In this document: positions 23,967 to 36,179 of the stretch, in pieces
Layout: each line of letters begins with the position of its first letter
How positions within the stretch are numbered: position 1 is the first letter of the stretch
DNA from: Membranipora membranacea
Lineage: Eukaryota; Bryozoa; Gymnolaemata; Cheilostomatida; Membraniporidae
Direction of reading: 5' to 3'
Assembly: GCA_914767715.1 (NCBI GenBank)
Contig: OU612070.1
Span: forward strand, 8,449,501-8,513,500
Length of the DNA: 64,000 nucleotides
Position numbers and translations under genes: made by a program
Notes under the pieces: generated by a model
What the model was told of the DNA's origin: nothing
The model's input: the letters and a program-made list of their open reading frames with translations, nothing else
The model's database searches: none

Positions 23967-24140
23967 ATACCCTCTTACTCCTTACAAATATGATCAGAAC
24001 CATATATATCTGGTCATGGTTAATTAAACCATAAGGTCCATCTGACTAAGCCGAGTGTCGGGCCTGGATATTGACAATTATTACTTAATTCTACAAAAAA
24101 TTATTGATGACTTTACGGTGTAATCCGGACATAAAAATGT

Positions 24141-24405
24141 TTATCCAAATTGTTGGTCTGATCTTTCCTCGGGTCTCAGACTGCTGTGGTTATCCGGAAG
24201 ACTCGAGAAAAAAGACAACAATTCTTGAATGGACTCCCTTGTATCTAATATTTTCGATAACTGACTGAATGTGTAAAATACAGGCATGAGCAGTCCCACT
24301 ACACCATCATTGGGGAGTGGCGCTCCCTCAGGCAATTGCTGTAAATCCATTAAATCAAATTTTATCATCTCCCAACATAGTCCTCCCCAGCAAAGATGAC
24401 GAAGT
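24141..24405 (-). CDS. Candidate terminal exon, unknown protein
   Basis: The frame is open from a possible acceptor at about 24405 (...TACCAACCAG) to a stop at 24141-24143. The peptide reads QKLRHLCWGGLCWEM, then LMDLQQLPEGAPLPNDG, a hydrophobic run VVGLLMPVFYTFSQLSKIL, and a charged tail. Composition looks like protein, but no domain is recognised and the downstream connection is unknown. Confidence 0.27.
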
Positions 24406-24524
24406 TTCTGGTTGGTACATAGTCAAAATTATCAAAAGATTGATATTGAAGAGGTGTCATAGATCACTTTTTTTTGTCGATGTCCTGACATGCCTCAAAT
24501 AGGATTGTCATTAAGCTAAGTGTC

Positions 24525-24880
24525 AATGTCAATGGACCAGTTTTGGCAGCTTGCCTGCAGACAATGTGTATTTTATGACCTCACACCTCTAGGATGCATC
24601 CTGGTTTCTAGGATGTTTCACATTCACAGTATATTTAGGGATCTTTATGTCTCACTTTAGGGCCACCCCAATCTTCTGTTTTACTCGCTTCTCCGCTTCG
24701 CTGCGATCAAATTGTCACTGCTAATGGATGTTAATGCCCACAGTTCAAACACAGTTCAGTAGGTTTTTTATGGCCTCAGCTCTAGGATGTAATCTAGTTA
24801 CAAGGTCAACCACAGTCTTAGGATTTAAGGTACCGCTTTACCCTCTTTATAGACAACTCAATATCCTGTTTGTTTACTTA
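24525..24880. repeat. Dispersed copies of an array module
   Basis: Two diverged copies (about 24525-24690 and 24755-24860) of the segment found in the 43-64 kb array around 44870-45025. Shared words include GGCAGCTTGC, CTCTAGGATGCAT.CT, and CTTTAGGG.C..CCC. The array module is therefore not confined to the array. Confidence 0.6.
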
Positions 24881-25746
24881 TCTGTAACCTTATCTCTACT
24901 ATAACACAACCCACAATCACTTGTGGTCTTGTGGTTGTTTTGAATCTTTGTAATATATAAGAAGAAAAACTGAAGATAAATAACTTCATTTGCTGATTTA
25001 AGTCATGGATACACACCTATTCAGCTCAATGCTGTGTTCTGATTGGCTCCCTGACCATGCTCACCCTCTTTCTAACCAGAATTCTTGATATTTTATCAAG
25101 GGGTTAAGAACTTGATAAAATAACAATGAAATTCAAAGCGTTTCTTACCAGTAATCAATTTATGCTAGTGGTAAGAGGTTGTTATCGGAGATAGTCTGCA
25201 GATATTGCATATTCCTTTGGAATTGACCAGAACCTTAACTCTTACTCATAATCAGTAAGTAATAATAACTCCTGACTTTCACATTTTTCACACCACTGAT
25301 ACTGAGACAGGTGCACAATAGACTGTGTTTGTCCTCTCCAGTTGGATAACGATAATAATGATGAAACGTTGATTGTTGAGAAAGTTTTTATATTAAAGTA
25401 TTTGGTGGTTGGCTTTGCAATGAAATAATCATAAACATTAATAAAATAATTATAAACAAGCCAAACCATAATGAAGAAATATGGTTCTTTCTATAATATA
25501 AACATATTATTTTTATAAATAAATTTTGGTATTGGCGATAATAAACTTCATGATGGAGTCATTGTGCTTCTCTAAGGTGAGGTATGTTAAGATGAAGGGA
25601 GTGTACAGCTCCTGGATACCAAATCTATGCAATATCTCAAGATCCGTCTGCCCTCAAACTTGTCGATGTCCACTATTTAGAATCGTGTTGAAATAATTCA
25701 GTTATAAATTGAATCTTTACATTGTAGCAGGTTGCCAGAAAAAGAC
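24881..25746. other. Upstream region of the ZIP gene, no gene seen
   Basis: AT-rich DNA with no recognised gene. A possible 3' splice site (CATTGTAGCAG) sits just upstream of the ZIP start codon, so an untranslated first exon may lie somewhere here. Confidence 0.4.
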
Positions 25747-28700
25747 ATGAAGATCTGTGGATGTATACCTGATGGCGTTGGTTACAGTTTTTGTCTTCTG
25801 GTGCTAAGCTTGCCCATCGTTGCTTGTCAGCTAGACTTCAGTAATCTGATATATGATAAGTACGGGGTCGATGATGGCGTAACTCAGCAGCTTAGCAGTG
25901 AGAACCTCACCATGTTAATAAACAATGTGCTAGATGGTAGATATTACAACAACGATATGACAGAAGTTGGTGACGAAGACTCTACATCTGAACAGGTGAG
26001 TCATGAATAAAGGCTAAATTCACTTTGTTCTGCAAAAACAAATCAACAAATATCAAATCAAGTAGAAAAATTTAATTAAATAAATATAATATAACTAGTT
26101 TGTACGAAAGTAAAAAATTAGGTTTTAAGTGTCTTGTACAATGTTGTACATAGGTAGTTGTTGATAGATCTAGGACTAGTGTGATATCAGATATGATAAA
26201 ATTTCATATTAAACTTATTGTTGATTTTAGTCCCAAAATGAAAGTCAGGCTGCCAGACCAAAAAGTGTTATCTGCTCAAATGATGACATAATTTATAAGA
26301 ACATGCAAAGTCAATGTCTCATCTGGACAGTTTCCCCTATAATAATGGACAACTCCCATTATGAATGAGAGAAAATATCAATCTATACATTCCTGACTGT
26401 ACTGAGTTGGCTCTATACATATTAGTTTCTATTTTGCAGATCTGTCATTCACCGATTCCATTCGACACAACATCATCTCTCCCGATGGCAGATTTCCATA
26501 CCTTTTGTCCAAAGATTCTCTACTCACTCACACAGAACTGCACAAAATCAGAGGAGAGGTCTCAACATGAGAGTGATCTCGAGATTGAAACAAACCCATC
26601 TGCTGGAGCTGGTAGAATTAAATTCACAATATTCAGATGCCAATAAATGTTTGAATTCAGCAGACAAACCTCACCGCGAGAGGGGGTGCTGGTGGTGGTG
26701 TTTTGTATTCACTTTAAATTAACATTAAAACAGCTTAGCATGCCACTGTTCTGCCAACAATGCTGAGACACATTTAGAACTGTACACGTGATGTTGAAGT
26801 GTAAGCTGTTGAAATTATAAACCCCTTTGGATATGGAAAACTACGTAATCCCTCACCTATAGATCGCGCGACGTATAAGTGAAGGCGGCTATAAGAGAGT
26901 AGTATATAGACGCGACTATCATTTGAAGCATTATTATATTTAGTTTGGACCAAAACCACATATAATCACCGAAGATGAATAGCTCAGTGGTAGAGTTCGA
27001 CTTGTAAACATGGAGTTGTGAGTTCGAAACTCACTGAGGGCAGTTTTTTTCCCAAAACTACTTAGTTCATTTGTAGTGAGTGTAGTGTAGTGAGTGTCTT
27101 AGAGCGGTGGGGTGTCTTATAGCTGTGGGGTGTCTTATAGCTGGAGCATTTTTATTTTTTCTGAGGGGGGTGATTCACTTATAAGTCCGGTGACTTATAG
27201 GTGAGGGATTACGGTATAACATTAAAAGTATCTTGCTTATATTAAACTCAAATGCAGTTGATGTGAATTGTTTAGGCCTGGTATATGTATACATTGAATT
27301 GAAGATTGTATTATGTATGCAACATATATTCATTGTTTTACAGTATGGGGATATGGACTGCTCTTCGTCACACTGATTAATCTACTTTCTCTAGTCGGTA
27401 TTGTTGTTCTACCTTTGATGAAGAAGTCATTTTACTCTACACTACTGATGTTTTTGATCGCACTAGCTGTTGGAACTCTCACAGCAAGTGGTGGAATTAA
27501 TTTAATTCCAGGGGTAAGTAACTGCACCTGTACAGGTTTTGTCTTGATTTGTCTCAATTGGCTGAAAGATTATAATTGAAAGACCCCCAGACACTATTTC
27601 AGATTTGGTAGACCCAATGTCACAATCACCATCTTGATATTCTCTCTAGTGCAAATTGGGTGAAAGTAAGAGGATGCATGTGATCAGGTTGTTTTGTATG
27701 CTGTATCCATTACATCTAACAACGCTATGTATGGCAACTTTAACCCATCGTTCATATTTTTAATCTACCCGATAGATGCATACATTATGTGATCATGCAA
27801 TAACCTGAGTCTCTTTGCACACCCATTTAAGGTTGTATCTTGTCAAAGGTTTTCAATATTTGTAATCAAAGAGGTCTACACAAAATTATTAGCATAATTA
27901 TACATGACACGACATAACGTCATAGTGCAACAATGAATTTGCTGACGTGCAGTTTAGAAAGAATGGTGATTAAAAAAAGTGTCAAAAAACATGCATTGTT
28001 CAAATAGTCAATATAAATGTCGGTCAACTGGATTTTGTCAATCTGTGGTTTCCGGTCAGTGATTTAACGGGCAGAAGAAATTTACTGCTTGCTCATTAAA
28101 AAGATTTGTCCATGCCAAATGAAAACGTGTCTAGCAAAAATAATGCCCCCTGCCCGATGAAAGGTGTGAAACAATGCCTGCCCAGGCCATCAAACAAAAT
28201 ATAATTGTCGTTGTTTTAACCCAATCAATCAAAGACTGTCGCTAATAATTGTTCTGATCGTCATTAAGAAGGAGATTGTCAGTCCGTTTATCCCCGTCCA
28301 GTAGAAACGACTCCCTCCAACAAGATCAAAGCATAGACAGCCGGTCAAACTCTATTTGATAGATTCATTTGATTTTCTATGAATGGCCGGTAAAAATTGG
28401 TTTATAACCAGTAGTGCCACTGAAATCCAAATATCTACCCCAAGAATGTTCTTAAATTCAGAAATGAATACCATCAATTTGCAGTGTTTTGCTGATTATG
28501 TTTCTGAGCTGGATTTGGCTTAGGAATATGAGGCCCTGAAGTTTCCCATTGACATTATAAGAGAATTTCACTCACAATACCCATAACTATCTCTTATTTA
28601 TTATTTTTTAGGGACTATACTACCAAGTCTATTTGACACTCCCAGTTATAAACACCTACTCTCCGATTGCATGGATACCTATGATTTAAAACTTTCTCAG

Positions 28701-31700
28701 TTCCAATTGGTAGCATGAGAATTTGAAAGTCCCACCACAAGGGGAGACTACAATTAGAACAATAAAAAATCAAAAAAATTGAACTGTCAGTCCTCAAGTA
28801 AGGCAAGTCAGGCTAGGCGGAACATTAAAAGTGTTGATTTTAAGAGATTGAAGTCAAAATTTTCTACTCAAAAATACCATGAAAATGTTATAAATATGTT
28901 TACTCTTTGAATTGCAGGCATTTGAGATTAAGGAGCAGGAGGGATTCCGATGGAAGGCCGCCGTTATAATGGGTGGAGTGTATTTATTCTTTCTAACTGA
29001 GCGAATACTCAAGATGGTTTTAGAGTCTATCACTGTGAGTATAACGCAGTCAATTATGAATGGGTAAGATGTTTGGATTCATAAGTATTCATATTGTACA
29101 CCAAATTTGACTCACACATTTTTGTTTAGCTCTCAATATTCTTCGGTTGTTATCCTTTTCTTTATTTATTGACTTCAACTTTAAAGTAGTCATGGAAATG
29201 ATCACGCCAGTCAGAACAATATTAACTGAAACTCATAAATCACATTCCTGCATCCTATAACCAGTCAGAAATTGGCCTTGAAATTGAGCCGCTGAAGATT
29301 TATGGCCAATAGTGGACAATCGTAACAAGACATTTGTCTGCGAATGTAAGCAAGAACTCTATGATGTGATGTGACTTGCAGTTTGTGCTGACAGAGACTT
29401 TACGACTCGACCACAATTGAAGCTCAGTAATTTCATTATTAAATATTGGTATCTGATGCTATGATAGTAATTTTACAGAAAAGGAAAGCTGGTGAAGAAC
29501 ATCATCAGCCTAGTGCAGTATCAGAGACAAGCACAGAGCACAGAGCTGGAAAGATGCAACAGGAAGGCGATGAGGTACAACAAGCAAAAATAAAGTTTTT
29601 GGTACAAAAAAAAGATTTTTTTCTGCCCTTATAACACCTTCCCTTGTCTTGGCAATCAACTGAATAAAAAGTTGCCCTCCCTCAACCAACTAAGGACAAC
29701 TTATTGGTAAGGAAAACTTAGAACTAATGTTCTCAGCCAATGATAGGCTTTCTTAGAACTATTGTTCTCAGCCAATGATAGGCTTTCTTAGAACTACTGT
29801 TCACAGCTACTCACATATTCTTTCTTTCAATCTACATCCGGTCACCACGCCGGTCTTGAAAGAAAATAAGTCACCCCCCAAACTTTTGCCCACCACCCGG
29901 CAGCCTTATCTCAAAGACCCAAAACAATAAAGGGGCCTTTGAGATATGGCCAGCCTTTTCCACCATTTATACGTAGCAATAATATATAATAATATCATTT
30001 TATTGCAATGTTCCCAGTATCATTTCATGGTGAAGCATTTTAGCGTATGAACGTAAGTAATATAGTCATTTAAAAGCCTCACTGGAAACAGTTTGACGCT
30101 AGGACGATTCAATGGAAAGTAAAAAAAACTGAGTGTTGTCCTTCTCATTTCTTCCATTCTACACACCTTGATGCTGTGTCTACATCAATTTACAGACTTT
30201 TTGTGAGCTTTGCTGTTTTTCTTTCTTCACAAAAAGTTGCGTTCCAATACAATTCCTGCTGAGATTTTTGTGGTTCTGAATCGCAGAACTGTTGCAAGAC
30301 CCAAAACCTTGCAAATTTACTTCAATTGGGCACCAGGCTCATCACAAATCTACTGCAAAACTACGACCCCTGGCTATTTTTGATAGTTCACCAGGATTTT
30401 TTGTTGCAAAAGCCCTGGATTTGCAAAGGGCCAGTGATCCCTCAAACAAGTGATGGAAGCAAGGAGTTTGTCCTCTCTGTTTGTCTATTTGTAAATTTGC
30501 AATCTCAGTGTTCCAGAAAGAGCACTAACCAATACAATTTTAAACTACTACGTCCTCCAATTGGTCATAGTTATTAGTTGGCCCTTACCTAGTCTGAGCC
30601 ACCCAGACTCTTGCCCACCATCCGACGGCCCCCTTACCATTCAGAGACAGTGAGTTTTGTCTGTTGTTATCTGTTAGGCAATTATAACATCATCAATATT
30701 AGAATGAGCGCTGATGCCGATATTAATCGTGATGAAAATTGTTACTAAAATACCTGTTGATGATCAGCTCTTTTTTCAGGGCGAGCCGACCCAAGAGAAG
30801 AAACAAGTAGCTCCCGTGGCATGGATGATTATATTTGGAGATGCATTCCACAATTTCATTGATGGCTTATCTATAGGTAAACAGTTGAATCACCATGTAT
30901 AACATATCTATAGAAATGAGTTGATGGTGTGCTTGGTAGGAATTTAAGTTTTGAGTTGCGTATTGGCCCTTATTGTTGGTTTCAAGATGTTAAAATGGTT
31001 TCCTTTACTTTGATATCAAATTTATGATATTGTAGGAGCTGCGTTTTCTGACAGTATTTTACTTGGAATCAGTGTTTCCTTAGCTGTGGTATGCGAAGAG
31101 CTTCCACATGAACTTGGTAAGCTTTATGATATCACTTTGATCATTCCAAGCAGATGTGAGAGTGGACATGGTGCCACCTGTAATAATTCTCCCTTGTGAG
31201 CAGGTACTCAGAAAAGCTGATTCTGTGACAAAACACCATGGTCAAAATACCACCGGTGTAGTATTGTAAACTGTCCCCCGCGCGAAAACAACCCCGGGAC
31301 ACTTTACAATATTGTAAACTGTCCCGGGGACACTTTACAATAAAAACAGGCCTATTGTAAACTGTCCCCCCCCCCTATTGTAAACTGCCCCCCCTATTTT
31401 TGACTGTCCATATCAAGGGCCCAGCTGTTTATCACCATTCTAAATGGGTCAGATCATCTAACTGGAGCATACCATGATGTTCTGGCTGCCACTATGATGG
31501 CCAAAGTTGTACCATGGGATGGTGATGGTATCTCATTGACATTATGAATGAGTGTATAACGACACTTTTTCATGTGGTACTTGATAGATCTATTTTTCAC
31601 AAACACTATTTGTTATATGACGCTCCTATGATTCAGAGATGTCTGGTTTGCGAAGAAAGGTGCACAAAGCCAACAGTGAAAAAATGTGTAGTTCCCACAT

Positions 31701-34700
31701 TGCAGAACGCGCTGTTCTTGGAGTGCCTTGCAAACAGTTACCATTGCCGAAGTAAGAACAATTATCAAAATCGTACTGAGGCACCTTGATGATGATATAC
31801 TCTCTCACGCAGTGATGGCTGAACAAACAAACTAGCGGCAATGTGTACTAGTGCTGCTTTCGTAATACGTTGAGGCCAGAATTTTCGCTACACCTCAACA
31901 AAGCTTTGTTTAAGCCGTGCAAAAACAACCATCCCCCAACAGATACTTTTTGAAACTGTATGCTCAAAAATGACAGGTGGAATCTTATGTTATTTTACAA
32001 CCATTGTGTAGGCGTCATAATGATACTATTTGTTCATTTTCGGATGAATGCTTCGCAATGTAATCAGCATAACAGGTGTTTTGCGTTTCACAGAAGCTCA
32101 ATAAGCCGCGCGAAAACAACCCCCCCCCCCAAACACCCATCTAGAATGGCACTGCTATTCAGTATTTTTGTGTGTGTCCTGCTGAAAAGGCTTCTGCTGC
32201 ATTACTTGTCATACTTAACACTGTAACCCTGCATATAAACCAATTGCTTAAGCCGTGCGAAAACAACCACCCCCCAAACTGTCTTATAAATATTACCTGT
32301 CAAAAAGTCTCAAACATAATGAGCCTCGACCAAGCATTTGGCTGTGAGTGATGACAGTCAGACACAATTGTGACTGGTAGAAATAACCACTTTTGAGCTT
32401 TTCATATTGTGCGGCCTGGTATTGCACTGTAAAATATTGCTTGAGCCGCGCGAAAACAACCACCCCCCCAAACTGTCTTATAATGATTATCTGTCAAAAT
32501 GTCTCGAACATAATGAACCATGGTTTGGCAGCCATAATGTGATTGTCATAAGGTGACAGTGTACCAAATTTCAGATTAGTAGGTCAGAACTTAATGACAC
32601 AATGGATGATATGTCGTTCTTTGCAAGTTCATGAGCCGCGCGAAAACAACCATCCCATTCATGCATCTTGAAATCTACCTCAATCAAGCATTTGCCTGTG
32701 AGTGATGAAAGTCAGTCACAAGTGTGACTTGGAGAAATAACCACTTTTGAGGGTTTCATATAGTGCAGCCTGGTATTGCACTGTAAAATATTGCTTAAGC
32801 CGCGCAAAAACAACCATCCCCCAAGCTGTCTTATAAAGATTATCTGTCAAAAAGTCTCGAACATAATGAACCATGATTTGGCAGCCATATTGTGATTGTC
32901 ATAAAGTGACTGTGTATCAAATTTCAGATTAGTAGGTCAGAACTTAATGACACAACAGATGATATGTCGTTCTTTGCAAGTTCATGAGCCGCGCAAAAAC
33001 AACCACCCCAGTCATACATCTTGAAATCTACCTCGACCAAGCATTTGGCTGTGAGTGATGACAGTCAGTCACAAGTGTGACTTGGAGAAATAACCGCTTT
33101 TGAGCTTTTCACATTGTGCTGCCTGGTATTGCACTGTAAACTATTGCATAAGCCGCGTGAAAACAACCACCCCCCAAGCTGTCTTATAAAGATTATCTGT
33201 TAAAAAGTCTCAATATGAAAACCTCAAAAGCGGTTATTTCTCCAAGTCACACTTGTGACTGATTGCCATCCCTCCCATGGGGTGGTTGTTTTCGCGCGGC
33301 TCAAGCAATATTTTACAGTGCAATACCAGGCCGCACAATATGAAAAGCTCAAAAGTGGTTATTTCTACCAGTCACAATTGTGACTGACTGTCATCACTCA
33401 CAGCCAAATGCTTGGTCGAGATAGATTTTAAGATGAATGAATGGGGTGGTTGTTTTCGCGCGGCTCATGAATTTGCCAAGAATGACATATCATCCATTGT
33501 GTCATTAAGTTTTAACCTTTCAATCTAAAATTTGGTAGACAGTCACCTCATGACAATCACATTATGGCTGCAAAACCATGGTTAATTATGTTTGAGACTT
33601 TCTAACAGATAGACAAGATAAGACAGCTTGGGGGGTGGTTGTTTTCGCGCGGCTTAAGCAATATTTTACAGTGCAATACCAGGCCTCACAATATGAAAAG
33701 CTCAAAAGTAATTATTTCTGACTGTCATCACTCCTAGGCAAATGCTTGACGGAGGTAGATTTTATGATGAATGAATGGGGTGGTTGTTTTCGCGCAGCTC
33801 ATGAACCTGCAATGAAAGTATGTGTGTTCTGTGATGTGGCAACTACACATCTATTCACTGTTGGCTTAGTGCACCTTTCTTCGCAAACCAGACATCTCTA
33901 AATCATAGGAGCTTCAAATAACAGCTAGTGTTTGCGAAAAATAGATCTACAAAGTACCATATGAAAAAGTGTCGTTATACACTCATTCATAATGTCAATG
34001 AGATACCACCACCATCCCATGGTACAACTTTGGCCATCATAGTGGCAGCCAGAACATCATGGTATGCTCAAGTTAGATGATCTGACCCATTTAGAATGGT
34101 GATAAAAATCTGGGCCCTTGATATGGACAGTCACAAATAGGGGGGACAGTTTACAATAGGGGGGGACGGTTTACAATAGGGGGGACAGTTTACAATAGGG
34201 GGTGACAGTTTACAATAGGCCTGTTTTTTTTGTAAAGTGTCCCCGGGACAGTTTACAATATTGTAAAGTGTCCCGGGGTTGTTTTCGCGCGGGGGACAGT
34301 TTACAATACTACACCGGGACAAAATGCTAGTGAGCATAATGCCAGAGCCATAATACCATAGGTCATTACACCACTGTAAAAAATAGTCTAAGTGCTCAGA
34401 CGTCTCCAATGAGATTTAGTGCCATTGCCTTAGAAACCGCACATTGAATGAGTGGCTGATAATGTAATGCCAATAGCTCGCTTCTGTACACTATACCATT
34501 CAAGTTCTTACATCAAAACAGGTCTACAGATTTATCACATAAAACGATCGTTGTTCTGTTGCAGGAGATTTTGCTGTCTTATTGAATGCTGGAATGAGTA
34601 AGAAAAAAGCCCTACTCTTCAACTTTTTGTCAGCGTGCACTTGTTACTTGGGATTTATTATTGGCGTCTCACTGTCACAAGCGTCAAATGCTAAACCTTG

Positions 34701-35642
34701 GATTATGGGCATCGCTGGCGGGATGTTTCTCTATATAGCCCTGGCTGATATGGTAAGCTCTCCTTCATAACACAATAAGTTTCATAATACACAGTTCCTG
34801 TTAAAACTAAAAACTGGGTTAACCTTATTGTACAGAAGGTTAACTAAAATAAAATGTATCTCTGATATTAAAATAATCATGATGTGACATATGAAGTGTA
34901 TATAAATATATTCTTGAATAAGGGGCCGTATTGGACTCTGGAAAAGGATATGGATATTCATATGTAGTGTGCGGTTTTCAATTCCTGTTTAGTTGACCGC
35001 ATTATCATCAATCGTGACATAGAGCCCTATGGAATCTATTCATAACTAGCCAATAATGCATTTGATTGTACAACTTATCATTTAATTCATATTAGTTGTG
35101 GCCAGCTTGCTGCAGCTATTATTTTTTATGACTACGCAAAAGTTTGGTCTGGGGCTCGAATTTATCCGGGTTATTTTTGCAATGTCATGTCCTGTGATTG
35201 TCTTTGAAAAGAAGCAACGGTCTAATAAATATTCTGTTGGAGCTGATCTCAATATCCGATATGCAGAGAGAATTTACAAACTAACGGAAATTATACACTT
35301 CCCTTCAGAACTACAGCGTACGCTGGTTAATTCAAACTTTATAATTCAAAACTCCCGTTAATCCAGACAAGGAAAATTGGTCCCTTCAGCCAGACCTCAA
35401 TGCATTCTTATGTCACTTAATTCAAACCCTGCTTAATTAGGAAGTTTTGAATTAAGTGAACTGCACTGTATACCTAAAATCATCTTATTACATTAATTTA
35501 GATGCCGGAGATGAACCAGGCAGCTGAGGAACACAAGGATCAGCCTATCAGAGTCTTCCTTATACAGAATGCCGGCTTACTCATAGGGTTCGCTATTATT
35601 CTTCTTATATCAACCTTTGAAGATGGTATAAGGGTGCGATGA
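25747..35642 (+). CDS. SLC39A14-like: ZIP-family metal transporter, SLC39A8/SLC39A14-like (nine exons, 436 aa)
   Basis: Transports Zn and related divalent metals into the cytosol across plasma or endosomal membranes. Exons 25747-25995, 26440-26611, 27344-27513, 28918-29034, 29479-29574, 30780-30876, 31036-31116, 34565-34752 and 35502-35642 join in phase to 436 aa, close to the ZIP8/14 size of about 460-490. The chosen ATG gives a signal peptide (MKICGC...[13 protein letters not shown]) and an extracellular region with Cys and N-glycosylation sites. Transmembrane part: [18 protein letters not shown], then [21 protein letters not shown], a short cytosolic His-containing loop (GEEHHQ), then [11 protein letters not shown] and [10 protein letters not shown]. 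The Glu replacing the first His of HExPHELGD is typical of the ZIP8/ZIP14 branch, linked to wider metal use including Fe and Mn. Odd: [12 protein letters not shown] replaces the family's acidic LIPE segment. Intron 7 carries a 3-kb foldback element. Confidence 0.95.
26844..27214. mobile_element. MITE with TA target site enclosing a tRNA-like piece
   Basis: Ends read CGTAATCCCTCACCTATA and, inverted, CCGTAATCCCTCACCTATA, flanked by TA on each side (26842-26843 and 27215-27216), as expected for Tc1/mariner-type MITEs. Inverted similarity continues (ACTTATAAGTGAA). Inside at about 26975-27042 is a tRNA-like part with A box TAGCTCAGTGGTAGAG and T-arm GTGAGTTCGAAACTCAC, but no matching acceptor stem. 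The element lies in intron 2 of the ZIP gene. Confidence 0.7.
29717..29805. repeat. 35-bp tandem repeat, about 2.5 copies
   Basis: The unit CTTAGAACTA.TGTTCTCAG followed by CCAATGATAGGCTTT occurs twice in full and once in part, in intron 5 of the ZIP gene. Confidence 0.9.
31251..34319. mobile_element. 3.07-kb foldback (giant inverted repeat) element in ZIP intron 7
   Basis: The outer about 600 bp at each end are inverted copies: CCGGTGTAGTATTGTAAACT, the GTCCCCCGCGCGAAAACAACC block, runs of TATTGTAAACTGTCCCCC, and then the GGGCCCAG...CCATGGGATGG segment. The inner parts are built from repeated GCCGCGCGAAAACAACC motifs, plus orientation on the left and inverted on the right, meeting near 33210. 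Possible 8-bp target duplications are CAAAATAC (31243-31250) and CAAAATGC (34320-34327), with one mismatch. No transposase is seen. Open frames inside are repeat by-products. Confidence 0.8.
32251..33175. repeat. Spaced GCCGCGCGAAAACAACC repeats
   Basis: The motif occurs at about 32251, 32444, 32634, 32798, 32987 and 33151, with intervals of 193, 190, 164, 189 and 164 bp. Two alternating spacer types of about 164 and 189 bp make a dimeric period of about 355 bp. More copies lie upstream and, inverted, downstream. Confidence 0.85.
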
Positions 35643-36038
35643 AGCTCCTCTTTACATTTTACAAATAATTATTGGGCTGAGTATTTACGTTTATGTAGCT
35701 ATGAAGGCTATTACCTGCTTTTGACTACTCTGCGATTGGTTCTGCAGGAGTTGTGGGTTTGCATCCCTCAGAACCTTTGTGTGTGACTTTTTCATGGTTG
35801 TATGCAATTCCATTGATATATATTTTAGCCAGTTAATGATAGCAATAATGATAAGTAAAAAGTAACGATGATAGTAATACTAGTGACTGAACCTTGTGAC
35901 TTTTTCTAACATTTAACCAACTATAACATAACCCTTATTGAAATTTACACTTTTGTCTGGCCCTTTAATTAGTGATAGTAAGTCCATGCTTTTAATTTAC
36001 TTTTATTTTTTCTATCCTTTTTATGCAAAAATCGTCAC

Positions 36039-36044
36039 AATAAA
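36039..36044 (+). promoter_or_regulatory. Possible polyadenylation signal of the ZIP gene
   Basis: An AATAAA hexamer about 400 bases after the ZIP stop codon. Positional evidence only. A degenerate repeat built on GCACAAAATGTAACA follows at 36088-36175. Confidence 0.3.
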
Positions 36045-36179
36045 GTATCTGCAAAATATAAAAATACACAATATTTAGCGGCACACCAATGCACAAAATG
36101 TAACAACGCAAAATGTAACAGCGCAAAACGAAACCGCTCATCATGCGCAAATGATCACAATGCACAAAATGTGACAACT

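Noticed and set aside
26231-26330. Possible extra ZIP exon with a [15 protein letters not shown]-type peptide
   Set aside because: It has an acceptor but no good donor in the right phase. Direct joining of 25995 to 26440 is in phase and gives a normal protein.
26975-27042. Possible tRNA gene
   Set aside because: The A box and T-arm fit, but the anticodon and acceptor stems do not pair. Judged a tRNA-derived piece.
31544-32226. Open frames inside the foldback element (81 and 88 codons)
   Set aside because: They lie in inverted repeats, overlap frames on the other strand and have no protein-like content.
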